This document shows positions 1 to 7,565 of a stretch of DNA of 64,000 bases, in pieces. The DNA is from Chitinophaga hostae. GTDB taxonomy: Bacteria; Bacteroidota; Bacteroidia; Chitinophagales; Chitinophagaceae. Under the pieces are notes generated by a model. It was given only the letters and a program-made list of their open reading frames with translations, was not told the origin of the DNA and did no database searches. Position numbers and translations under genes: made by a program. Each line of letters opens with the position of its first letter. The stretch's first letter is position 1. The stretch lies in assembly GCF_018224885.1 (NCBI RefSeq), contig NZ_JAGTXB010000002.1, positions 310,001 to 374,000 of the forward strand. Direction: 5' to 3'.

Positions 1-953
1 CGCTTCAGCGTATATTCTATACCGGTAGAATAGCGTTCTCCATCCTGGTAGCTGTAGGTAGCTCCTTTTTCGTTCAGGCTGTTCCAAAGCTGATGGCGGT
101 AGTCGGCTACCCAGGTGATAGTACCATTGGTGAGCGTAAGGCCCGCGCCATATTCTGCCGGCAGGGTAAAGAAAGAAGGGTCCTGGTCCTTTGAATAGAG
201 CGAGGTGCCATTCTGATCTACGATGTCTAATTTTTCCTGCAGTTTCATTTTGGTCTGGAACCGGTAAGTGGCGCCCAGACCCAGTTGCCAGTCTTTGCTG
301 ATTTTTCCGGCGTATTGTGCGCCTGCGGTAAAATTAGGTTTAAAGCCGTACCTGTTATGCTGTGTTTGTAAGGAGTCAGAACCAATATACTGGGTGGTAT
401 TCAGCGGACCAAACAGGAATGCGGTGGATACACCTACCGAAAAGTTTTTGCTGAGTTGGAAACCGTTGGAAATATAGGCCCGGTTAAATCCGCCGGTACC
501 TGTGGTGGTAGCTGTTACAGGCTGCCCGGTACCTATCACAAACTGCTGGTTCAGCAGTTTATAGTCTACCGTACTGAAAGGGCTGATCCCTGCGCCGATA
601 CCCCAGAATTTGGCGGCTTTGAACCCGATGGCGAGGCGTTTAAAGTTGATGTCGCCGGCACTTTGTGAAATGCCGCTGCCGCTGTAGTTGACCTGCTGTG
701 CTTTCAGCGACACATCAAACATGAAGTTCTGGGTAGGCAGGGCGCTGTAGGAGGCAGGATTGAGCTCATTAAGATAGCCGGAATGTCGACGGCCGATGCC
801 GGTGCTTCCCAGCCCGAAATTGCGGCTGTAATCCCTCGTTTCCAGGTCGCCTATTCCATAGGCAGAATAAATGGAATTAAGGCCGTGTTGTGCTTTCGCT
901 GCTGTGCCGCACAACAGGAGTATAATAAAACCGCTATATATTTTTATTCGCAT
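1..953 (-). CDS. FadL/OmpP1-like outer membrane beta-barrel protein, C-terminus outside window
   Basis: The reading frame opens at the ATG whose complement lies at 951-953 and stays open for 317 codons to the window edge, so the C-terminus is missing. It starts with a signal peptide (MRIKIYSGFIILLLCG, cleavage probably after AKA-Q) followed by a mature part rich in alternating aromatic and polar residues and Gly/Asn turns, including IYSAYGIGDLE, LNPASYSALP and repeated YRFQTK-type strands. The phrase about a 'nice' conserved start, GIG and NPAS, resembles the FadL/OmpP1 transporter fold often found next to DUF4270 genes in Bacteroidota. It lies 9 bp downstream of the DUF4270 gene on the same strand and is probably cotranscribed with it. 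The substrate cannot be told from sequence. The family call is by pattern and not by search. Confidence 0.75.
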   Translation of the reverse strand, partial: MRIKIYSGFIILLLCGTAAKAQHGLNSIYSAYGIGDLETRDYSRNFGLGSTGIGRRHSGYLNELNPASYSALPTQNFMFDVSLKAQQVNYSGSGISQSAGDINFKRLAIGFKAAKFWGIGAGISPFSTVDYKLLNQQFVIGTGQPVTATTTGTGGFNRAYISNGFQLSKNFSVGVSTAFLFGPLNTTQYIGSDSLQTQHNRYGFKPNFTAGAQYAGKISKDWQLGLGATYRFQTKMKLQEKLDIVDQNGTSLYSKDQDPSFFTLPAEYGAGLTLTNGTITWVADYRHQLWNSLNEKGATYSYQDGERYSTGIEYTLK

Positions 954-962
954 GAGTATCCT

Positions 963-2306
963 TTATTTATACAACAGATAGTATAACTGTATTTTAACCC
1001 GGTTCTTCAGGTTCTGCTGGTCGCCTATTACCAGCCGGTCCAGCGTTGTTCTGCCGTCGGTGGCGCTGGGTGTAAGCAACAGCCCCCGTGAATTAATATC
1101 AGTCACTGTTTGTTGTTTGATGACATAGTTGGTAATGTCGAAGGTATAGTTGGTGTTTTCATTCAGCTGATGGTCGATGGTCAGTTGTCCGTAGGTAAGG
1201 GTATCTGTTACCTGGTTCAGCGTGTTCACTTCGCAGAGGGCTACTCTTGGTGGCAGGCGGTCGTTCTGATAGCTGCCGCTGACTGGTTTCAGTGTCATAT
1301 ATACTTTCATGACCTTAAAGAATTGTCCGAGGCCAGAGAGGTTTTTGATGTAGGGAATATCAATTCGTGCAGCCGCTCCCGTTATCGGCTGGGCAAAACC
1401 CTGGTTGCCGGTGCTGGCGGAAGGCAACACCTTTACGTTACCGGTGAGCGCGGCAATGGGCGTGCCGGTACGGTCAGTCACTACGCGGTTGAACTGCAGG
1501 TTGGACGCCTGCATTTTAAAATCAACATATTTTACGGTAGTGATCTGCTCATTGATATGATAGTAGAGCCGCATTACCAGGCTGGTGTCGTTCGCTGCAA
1601 AGCCGCTTACTGACTGGCTGTTGGCGCCTCCTCTTACATTCAGTCCCTTGAAGAATTCCAGCCAGGTATTGTTGGCGGTGATATCACCGCTTTTATCGCG
1701 CAGCATGGCAAACAACTGGCCGCCCAGCTGATCGGACATATGTACGGTAACCGTTTTATCGGTGTGAGGACGGATAATACCGGTGAAGCTGCCTATGGGC
1801 GTACTTTCTGTTTTGAAGTTGCTGCTGTTGTACAGGTAATAGAAGTTCTGCGCCGTTTGTATTTTTTCAGTTACGCGGTATACCTGTATTTCCTGTTGCA
1901 GCAGGGAGTCGCCGGCTATGTATCCGTTAGGGTGCATGATGAGCACCATAGAATCATACCTGGAGCCGTTTACGGGAATTTCCACCGAAGCCGGTTGCGC
2001 AATCTGGAAAAAGGATTGCAGGGTGGAAGTACCAAACAGCGGGTCTATCCGTTTACCGGTCAGCAGTACTTCCGATCCGGAAGTAGGCATGGAGTCCTGC
2101 TGAACGGTTTTCATCTGCACCGTCAGCGTATCGGAAAGGATATAATCTGTGGCCTGATTGTTATCTACAATGTTGTTATAGGTAAACCCGGTTTTTTGGC
2201 AGGAGGAAATAGCCGCCAGGAGCAGCAATGCGGGGAAGAACCTCCGTATACTCCTGCAGCAACGCCTGAAAAATAAATGATCCATGGTATTGTTCATGGT
2301 GCGCAA
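963..2306 (-). CDS. DUF4270 family lipoprotein
   Basis: A 447-residue (maximum) lipoprotein of the Bacteroidota DUF4270 family. The N-terminus has a basic stretch and a hydrophobic segment ending in a lipobox, LLAAISSC, so it should be lipidated and exported to the outer membrane. Three in-frame ATGs lie close together (high coordinates 2306, 2297 and 2285). The last gives the shortest normal signal peptide (MDHLFFRR) and may be the real start. The mature part is beta-rich, with the family-like phrases DYILSDTLTVQM, SGSEVLLTGKRIDPLFG and a C-terminal NRVKIQLYYLLYK. Function is unknown. Its partner downstream is a barrel protein, which fits an outer-membrane surface or secretion role, but that is inference. 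Confidence 0.85.
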   Translation of the reverse strand: MRTMNNTMDHLFFRRCCRSIRRFFPALLLLAAISSCQKTGFTYNNIVDNNQATDYILSDTLTVQMKTVQQDSMPTSGSEVLLTGKRIDPLFGTSTLQSFFQIAQPASVEIPVNGSRYDSMVLIMHPNGYIAGDSLLQQEIQVYRVTEKIQTAQNFYYLYNSSNFKTESTPIGSFTGIIRPHTDKTVTVHMSDQLGGQLFAMLRDKSGDITANNTWLEFFKGLNVRGGANSQSVSGFAANDTSLVMRLYYHINEQITTVKYVDFKMQASNLQFNRVVTDRTGTPIAALTGNVKVLPSASTGNQGFAQPITGAAARIDIPYIKNLSGLGQFFKVMKVYMTLKPVSGSYQNDRLPPRVALCEVNTLNQVTDTLTYGQLTIDHQLNENTNYTFDITNYVIKQQTVTDINSRGLLLTPSATDGRTTLDRLVIGDQQNLKNRVKIQLYYLLYK

Positions 2307-2491
2307 TTTTAGACAGGATCGATACTTTCAGTTCCTTTAATATGCCAACGGCCAAAATTCATCGATGAATAACGAAATATGTTCTTTATGCCGCTGATGG
2401 CGCAGCAATGGGCATTTGCCGCCAAAGAATCCTACTGGTAGATGAAATAACGGTATCCGTCAGCTAAAATGACGGGAACAGCTATTTCCTG

Positions 2492-2521
2492 TTTGCCGGA
2501 ATGCTCCTGCGGATAATTTTG
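2492..2521 (+). promoter_or_regulatory. Bacteroidota-type promoter of the kelch gene
   Basis: TTTG at 2492-2495 and TAATTTTG at 2514-2521 are separated by 18 bp, a match to the Bacteroidota housekeeping consensus (TTTG, about 19-21 bp, TAnnTTTG). Transcription would begin near 2528, giving a leader of only about 10 nt before the ATG at 2538. Not tested. Confidence 0.6.
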
Positions 2522-2537
2522 GCTGCAGTAAAAGAAC

Positions 2538-3545
2538 ATGCTAATGCGATATTTAAAAGGTTATAGTTTATTATTATTGATGGCTTCCCTGGCGGCCTGT
2601 TCGAAAAGTTCAAACACCACCACGCTGGTAGGGAACTGGATTAAACGTTCTGAATTTGAAGGCGTAGCCAGAACTTCAGCCGCTTCTTTTGTAATTGATA
2701 ATAAAGCCTATGTAGGAACCGGGTATGATGGAACTAACAGGTTACAGGATTTCTGGATGTACGACGCAGATCAGAACCAGTGGACACAGATGACCCCATT
2801 CTCCGGCCCCGCACGCAGTAACGCGGTAGGCATGGCGATGGCCGGCAAAGGCTATGTGGGTACCGGTTACGACGGATTAAATAAACTGAACGATTTCTAC
2901 GAGTATACGCCCCCTCCAGTAAACAGCTGGGCCAGGAAGGCTGATTTCAAAGGCACCGCCCGTTATGGCGCTGTAGCCTTTTCGTTGAAAGACCTGGGCT
3001 ATATTGCTACCGGTTACGACGGTAACTGGTTAAAGGATAACTGGCAATACAATCCGGTTACCAACACCTGGGAACAGGTACAGAGCCTGAACAGTGGTAA
3101 AAGAACAGATGCTTCTGTTTTCGTGATCGATAACAAAGCCTATGTATGCATGGGTACCGCTAACTCTACTGCGGTAACAGATTTTTACTCATTCGACGGT
3201 GATACCAAAACCTGGACAACGCTGAACCCTATCGCCAATGTAAACGACGATAGCTTTGATGATGCCTACAACTTCGCGGGCAGCGGTTCCGCGTCTTTTG
3301 CCATGAAAGGTAAAGGTTACATCGTATCAGGTATCAAGGGCAGCTACTCCGGCGCAGTTTGGGAATATACCCCGGGTACTGACCGCTGGACACAGAAAAC
3401 AGATTTCGAAGGCGCGGCCCGTACCGGCGCTACCGGCTTTGCTGTGAAAGACCGCGGTTTCGTAGTACTGGGCGCAAGCTCCAGCCTCAACCTCGATGAC
3501 ATGTGGGAATTTGATCCAAATGCAGAGTACAACAAAAATGACTAA
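2538..3545 (+). CDS. Kelch-repeat (galactose oxidase-type propeller) lipoprotein
   Basis: A 335-residue secreted lipoprotein with lipobox LASLAAC followed by a Ser/Thr linker. The mature chain consists of about six kelch-like blades of roughly 45-50 residues. Each has an A-F-V-I-D-N-K-A-Y-V-G-T-G-Y-D-type strand pair followed about 20 residues on by W or Y and a conserved W-T/W-E (DFWMYDADQNQWTQM, DNWQYNPVTNTWEQV, AVWEYTPGTDRWTQK). That is the kelch beta-propeller signature. Propellers of this kind usually bind protein or glycan, and no catalytic residues of galactose oxidase can be claimed. The stop codon overlaps the start of the following DUF4907-like gene (ATGACTAA), so the two are translationally coupled. 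Either ATG, 2538 or 2544, could start it. Confidence 0.88.
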   Translation: MLMRYLKGYSLLLLMASLAACSKSSNTTTLVGNWIKRSEFEGVARTSAASFVIDNKAYVGTGYDGTNRLQDFWMYDADQNQWTQMTPFSGPARSNAVGMAMAGKGYVGTGYDGLNKLNDFYEYTPPPVNSWARKADFKGTARYGAVAFSLKDLGYIATGYDGNWLKDNWQYNPVTNTWEQVQSLNSGKRTDASVFVIDNKAYVCMGTANSTAVTDFYSFDGDTKTWTTLNPIANVNDDSFDDAYNFAGSGSASFAMKGKGYIVSGIKGSYSGAVWEYTPGTDRWTQKTDFEGAARTGATGFAVKDRGFVVLGASSSLNLDDMWEFDPNAEYNKND

Positions 3546-3879
3546 GCGTAATATTATTATCGCAGCCGGCATCATGGTGATGGCCCTGGCTTTCTTTGCC
3601 TGGAAAACAAATCACCATGAAAAGAACGGCTCCGATATGCTGGCAGTAGTGGTGGAACCTTTTGAAATACGCGACGGATGGGGTTACCGGGTGAATGTAG
3701 ACGGACATACCTACATCTACCAGGATATTATTCCGGGCGTTCCCGGCAACCGGGTGTTTCGCACAAAGGAAAATGCACTGCGGGTAGGAAATGTAGTGAT
3801 GGAAAAATTAACCCATCATAAAATTCCTTCCATGACGCAGCAGGAGTTGATCAGCATGAAGATTACCGAAGCGGAGTAA
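3538..3879 (+). CDS. DUF4907 family small membrane-anchored or exported protein
   Basis: A 113-residue protein whose ATG at 3538 overlaps the last codons of the kelch gene by 8 bp. An earlier in-frame ATG at 3496 would lie deep inside the kelch gene and would put a non-signal-like peptide ahead of the hydrophobic segment, so 3538 is preferred. Residues 5-22 form a hydrophobic N-terminal segment (uncleaved anchor or signal peptide). The rest contains FEIRDGWGYRVNVDGHTYIY, IPGVPGNRVF, and A-L-R-V-G-N-V-V-M-E-K-L, which I recognise as the DUF4907 pattern. No function is known. The tight coupling with a kelch propeller lipoprotein suggests that the two proteins act together in the periplasm or outer membrane. 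Confidence 0.8.
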   Translation: MTKRNIIIAAGIMVMALAFFAWKTNHHEKNGSDMLAVVVEPFEIRDGWGYRVNVDGHTYIYQDIIPGVPGNRVFRTKENALRVGNVVMEKLTHHKIPSMTQQELISMKITEAE

Positions 3880-3894
3880 ATTTATAAAGACAAT

Positions 3895-3950
3895 GAGGCT
3901 ACTTTACTATCCTGTTTTTCAAATGAGAACAAGGATAGTAAAGTAGCCTC
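3895..3950. terminator. Long hairpin after the kelch/DUF4907 operon
   Basis: Perfect 19-bp inverted repeat (arms 3895-3913 and 3932-3950, loop 18 nt) starting 16 bp after the DUF4907 stop codon. There is no clean T-tract on the plus strand after the stem, so it may be an mRNA 3'-stabilising hairpin rather than an intrinsic terminator. Confidence 0.6.
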
Positions 3951-4074
3951 GTGTCCGTAATTTTAAGGTGATTTTAAGAACTTTATTAAATTTAACAATC
4001 CCTTATACAGGATTAACAAATTTTAACACAAGCCTAACCCTATCTGGTGTAAGTTTATCGCATCAAATAATGTG

Positions 4075-5337
4075 ATGCTAAATTTTAAACGGATACTTAA
4101 AAGTCGTCCCTTCCTTATTTCACTGCACGTCCTTGGATGGGCATGCTTTTTATTTTTCCCGTTTTTCATTTATCGTATTCAGATTTTACATACCGGTTTT
4201 TTTATTAAAGAACTGATAGATAACCTGTTTCTCATTGGCATTTTTTATCTCAATATCTATGTGCTGATCCCCCGTTATTTCAACGGCAAGAAGATCGTGG
4301 TATACCTGTGCAGCATTGCGCTGCTGATTGTTTTTATTACCGCCCAGCAGGCAGCGCTCAACTATTACTTTTTTAAAAATTACGCACTTCGTCCGCCGAT
4401 GATGACGTTGCGCATGGATAAAAAATTTAACAATCCGGAAGTAACATCGCCGGGCTTTCCTCCGTTTCACCATCGTCGTATGATGATAGAACAGGGAGAA
4501 GTTCATGCCACCGCCCTTCCTGTTTCCGGAAAGAGTGAGGCTTTTCCTGATACCAGCGTACATACCGCCGTTGCGGTGGCCTATCCCGGCAATCCTTTAA
4601 TGGAACCGGATGCGCCAACTATCCTGGAGTACCTCTTTTTTCCGGAGGTACTTCGCAGATCCGGTTTTTTTGCGCTCCTGATGTTGTTCATGAGCGGATT
4701 TATAAAGATTGCACTCGAATGGTTTAAAAGTGAAAAACAACGTGAGGAACTGAAAGTAGAGAAGTTGAATGCGGAATTAAAATTTTTAAAATCGCAGATT
4801 AATCCTCACTTCCTTTTTAACTGTCTAAATACCATTTACTCGCTGGCGCATAAACAATCGGCACAAACGGAACATGCCATTTTGAAGCTGTCAACCATTA
4901 TGCGTTACATGATCTATGAATCGAATGAAGCCAGGGTATTACTGTCACAGGAACTGAAATACCTGCACGATTATATAGAAATACAGCGGCTGCGGCTACC
5001 AAAAGATATCCAGATCAACTACCGGTTAAACGGAACCGCAGATGGACTGAAGATAGAACCAATGTTACTCGTGCCCTTTGTGGAAAACGCATTCAAACAC
5101 GGTATCAGCTATACAGAAGACTCTTTTATTGATATAGATATTGCCACAACTGAAGATATGATCAGACTAACAGTTAAGAACAGTCACTTTAAAGAACGCG
5201 TCGCCGAAAGAGGGGGAGTAGGCCTCGACAATGTATTAAAACGATTGGAACTGCTTTATGAAAATGAGCATGAGATTAATATCAGGGAAACGGAAAACCA
5301 GTTTATTGTTGATCTTAAAATCGGTTTGAAAAAATGA
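4075..5337 (+). CDS. LytS/YehU-type sensor histidine kinase (His_kinase family)
   Basis: An integral-membrane sensor kinase of about 420 residues. Four hydrophobic segments occupy residues 10-110 and about 190-215, with a soluble, His/Pro-rich linker between the third and fourth. The catalytic part begins with a coiled helix (EKQREELKVEKLNAELKFLK) and the phospho-acceptor block QINPHFLFNCLN (His about residue 245), typical of the LytS/YehU group. It ends with an N-box-like VPFVENAFKHG and a GVGLDNVLKRL ATP lid. It phosphorylates the LytTR regulator encoded next, whose start overlaps this stop by 4 bp (ATGATAA). A GTG at 4072 directly precedes the ATG chosen here. No ligand-binding domain is recognisable, so the signal is unknown. 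Confidence 0.93.
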   Translation: MLNFKRILKSRPFLISLHVLGWACFLFFPFFIYRIQILHTGFFIKELIDNLFLIGIFYLNIYVLIPRYFNGKKIVVYLCSIALLIVFITAQQAALNYYFFKNYALRPPMMTLRMDKKFNNPEVTSPGFPPFHHRRMMIEQGEVHATALPVSGKSEAFPDTSVHTAVAVAYPGNPLMEPDAPTILEYLFFPEVLRRSGFFALLMLFMSGFIKIALEWFKSEKQREELKVEKLNAELKFLKSQINPHFLFNCLNTIYSLAHKQSAQTEHAILKLSTIMRYMIYESNEARVLLSQELKYLHDYIEIQRLRLPKDIQINYRLNGTADGLKIEPMLLVPFVENAFKHGISYTEDSFIDIDIATTEDMIRLTVKNSHFKERVAERGGVGLDNVLKRLELLYENEHEINIRETENQFIVDLKIGLKK

Positions 5338-6065
5338 TAAAGTGTATTGCAGTGGATGACGAGCCACTGGCGCTGGAAATCATGGAAGACTATATCCGGA
5401 AAGTTCCCTTCCTGACCCTGGCAGGCAAATTCGAAAATGCAGCCACCGCGCTGCGCTTTATCCAGGACGAACCGGTAGACCTGGTATTTCTTGATATCAA
5501 AATGCCCGATATCACCGGCATTCAATTCCTCAAATCGCTCAAATACCCACCCATGGTAGTATTCACTACTGCCTACGGCGAGTATGCACTGGATGGCTTT
5601 AATCTCGATGTAGTAGACTACCTCCTGAAGCCGGTGCCGTTTGAACGGTTTCTGAAAGCTGCCGCAAAAGCCAGTGAAACCTGGTCGGTAAGCCAGCAAA
5701 AATCGGTAAGCGCCGGTAATACCGCCCTGCCCATGGATGCCACCTGGGTAAATGACTACATCTTCATTAAAACAGAGTACAAGATTATTAAAATCAATCT
5801 GGAAGATATTCTTTTCATCGAAGCATTGAAAGACTATACGAAGATCTATACACATAACCTGCCCGTTCTTACACTGCGCAGCCTTAAATCGTTCGAAACG
5901 CGCCTTCCGGCCGACAAATTCATACGCGTACACCGCTCCTACCTGGTATCTCTCAATAAAATTAACTGTGTGGAGAAAAATACCGTGATGATCGCTAACC
6001 AGTCTATCCCCATCTCCGATGGTTACAGGGACCGGTTTTATGATGTGATTAACAGGAACTCTTAG
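5334..6065 (+). CDS. LytTR-family response regulator
   Basis: A 243-residue two-domain regulator. The receiver domain (residues 1-120) has the acidic pair D8-D9, phospho-acceptor D54 in VFLDIKMPD, T/S in FTTAY and K in LLKPVPFERF. The C-terminal LytTR DNA-binding domain (about 145-240) has IFIKTEYKIIKI, ILFIEALKDYTKIYT and FIRVHRSYLVSLNKI. It overlaps the upstream kinase by 4 bp, so the two form a typical cognate pair. The target genes cannot be inferred here, because the pair is followed by a strong hairpin and an unrelated metabolic gene. Closest known relatives in Bacteroidota are annotated LytT/YehT-like regulators. Confidence 0.95.
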   Translation: MIKCIAVDDEPLALEIMEDYIRKVPFLTLAGKFENAATALRFIQDEPVDLVFLDIKMPDITGIQFLKSLKYPPMVVFTTAYGEYALDGFNLDVVDYLLKPVPFERFLKAAAKASETWSVSQQKSVSAGNTALPMDATWVNDYIFIKTEYKIIKINLEDILFIEALKDYTKIYTHNLPVLTLRSLKSFETRLPADKFIRVHRSYLVSLNKINCVEKNTVMIANQSIPISDGYRDRFYDVINRNS

Positions 6066-6071
6066 GAAAGC

Positions 6072-6160
6072 ATTACGAATTATGAATTACGGGGTTATGG
6101 GTAGACTGAGCTGACGGTCTACCCATAACCCCGTAATTCATAATTCGTAATTCGTAATTT
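6072..6160. terminator. 35-bp perfect hairpin with GTAATTC heptad repeats and T-run
   Basis: Arms 6072-6106 and 6117-6151 are perfectly complementary over 35 bp with a 10-nt loop. The right arm merges into contiguous 7-bp units (GTAATTC 6133-6139, ATAATTC 6140-6146, GTAATTC 6147-6153, GTAATTT 6154-6160) and ends in a T-run. It begins 6 bp after the response regulator stop, so it can act as a terminator, but its length and the repeat family also suggest an interspersed repeat element. Confidence 0.7.
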
Positions 6161-6221
6161 TTTCGGAACTTCGCCGACCAACCACCATTAATTATTATTC
6201 TTTTATCAAAAACCACCAACA

Positions 6222-7349
6222 TTGGAAAGAATATACTTTGACAATGCAGCAACCACCGCGCTGGATCCCGCGGTATTGGACGCTATGCTGCCGTTTATGA
6301 CAGAAAAGTTCGGGAACCCTTCCTCTATTTATTCTTACGGCAGGGAAACAAGACTGGGCATCGAAAATGCTCGTAAATCAGTAGCCAAAGCATTAAATGC
6401 ACATCCGGGAGAGATCTTTTTTACCTCCGGAGGAACCGAAAGCAGCAATACGGCCATCAACGCCGCCGTAAAAGACCTGGGCTGCAGGCATATCATTTCT
6501 TCACCTATTGAGCACCATGCCACGCTCCACACCGTGGAATACCTGCATCACCACGATGGAGTAGCCCTTTCGTTTGTAAATGTGCTGCCTTCCGGTCATG
6601 TTGATATGGACCACCTGCGTGAACTGCTGCAGAACTCCACTGAAAGATGCCTGGTAACCCTCATGCACGCCAATAACGAAATCGGTAACCTGCTGGATAT
6701 ACATGCCGTAGGTAACCTTTGCAAAGAGTTTGACGCCATTTTCCATTCAGATACCGTGCAAACGGTAGGGCATTATCCTTTTGATCTGCGGAATACCCCC
6801 GTACACTTTGTAACCGGCGCCGGACATAAGTTCCACGGCCCTAAAGGAGTGGGGATCCTATATATTAACGAAAATGTGAAGATAACTCCGTTCATACAGG
6901 GAGGCAGCCAGGAACGTAATATGCGTGCGGGTACCGAAAACCTGTATGGTATCATCGGGTTCGCAAAAGCCCTGGAAATAGCCACTGCCCAGCATGAAGA
7001 ACACAGCGCCTATATCAATGGCCTGCGTATATACATGGCGGAACAGTTACAGCAACATATCCCGGAAGTAGCTTTCAATGGCGACCTGTATGGCAAGAGT
7101 TTATACACCGTATTGAACGTGGCATTCCCTAAGTCAGAGAAAAGCGAAATGATCCTGTTTAACATGGATATCAATGGCATCTGCGCCTCCGGCGGCAGCG
7201 CGTGTACCTCCGGCGCCAATGCGGGATCTCACGTTATTCGCGCCATCAACAGCAATCCTAACCAGATCGCCGTACGCTTCTCCTTCTGTAAAAATAATAC
7301 CAGGGAAGAAGTAGATAAAGTGGTAGCAAAATTGAAAGAGCTTATTTGA
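6222..7349 (+). CDS. Cysteine desulfurase (NifS/IscS-type, PLP-dependent)
   Basis: A 375-residue fold-type I aminotransferase that removes sulfur from L-cysteine to give alanine and an enzyme persulfide for Fe-S cluster or thio-nucleoside assembly. Visible signatures are YFDNAATT at the N-terminus, the PLP-binding GAGHKFHGPKG with Lys203, and the catalytic loop SGGSACTSG with Cys328 as the persulfide residue. The conserved FDNAATT lies only four residues from the start and the next in-frame ATG is at codon 22, so the TTG at 6222 must be the start codon. A short catalytic loop of this type fits the NifS/IscS group I rather than SufS. The gene stands alone between two large inverted repeats and converges on glmM. 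Confidence 0.95.
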   Translation: MERIYFDNAATTALDPAVLDAMLPFMTEKFGNPSSIYSYGRETRLGIENARKSVAKALNAHPGEIFFTSGGTESSNTAINAAVKDLGCRHIISSPIEHHATLHTVEYLHHHDGVALSFVNVLPSGHVDMDHLRELLQNSTERCLVTLMHANNEIGNLLDIHAVGNLCKEFDAIFHSDTVQTVGHYPFDLRNTPVHFVTGAGHKFHGPKGVGILYINENVKITPFIQGGSQERNMRAGTENLYGIIGFAKALEIATAQHEEHSAYINGLRIYMAEQLQQHIPEVAFNGDLYGKSLYTVLNVAFPKSEKSEMILFNMDINGICASGGSACTSGANAGSHVIRAINSNPNQIAVRFSFCKNNTREEVDKVVAKLKELI

Positions 7350-7350
7350 T

Positions 7351-7564
7351 GGGGATCGCCTTCGGCGATTGTCTTTGGGCAGGATTAGAAAGATTCTCGT
7401 GATTTGATGATTTGATTTTATTTTGATAAAAAGATAAGGGGAGATGAAAGTGATACAATTCGCTTTCATCTCCCCTAAATATTTAATATCAAATCGTAAT
7501 CAAATCATCAAATCACGAGAATCTTTCTAATCCTGCCCAAAGACAATCGCCGAAGGCGATCCCC
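7351..7564. repeat. 67-bp perfect inverted repeat filling a convergent intergenic gap, with an inner hairpin
   Basis: Arms 7351-7417 and 7498-7564 are perfectly complementary over 67 bp. The 80-bp centre holds a second perfect 14-bp hairpin (7437-7450 with 7463-7476). The element begins 2 nt after the cysteine desulfurase stop and ends 2 nt before the glmM stop. It would form the same hairpin in transcripts from either strand, which suits a bidirectional terminator or 3'-end protector. Each arm also contains its own small hairpin (ATCGCC-TTC-GGCGAT). It may be a palindromic mobile or repeat element; genome-wide copies would decide. Confidence 0.85.
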
Positions 7565-7565
7565 C

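Noticed and set aside
1740..2276. 178-codon plus-strand frame over the DUF4270 gene
   Set aside because: Antisense to a lipoprotein with a clear lipobox; no domain.
5256..5933. 225-codon minus-strand frame over the response regulator
   Set aside because: Antisense to a gene with all receiver and LytTR motifs.
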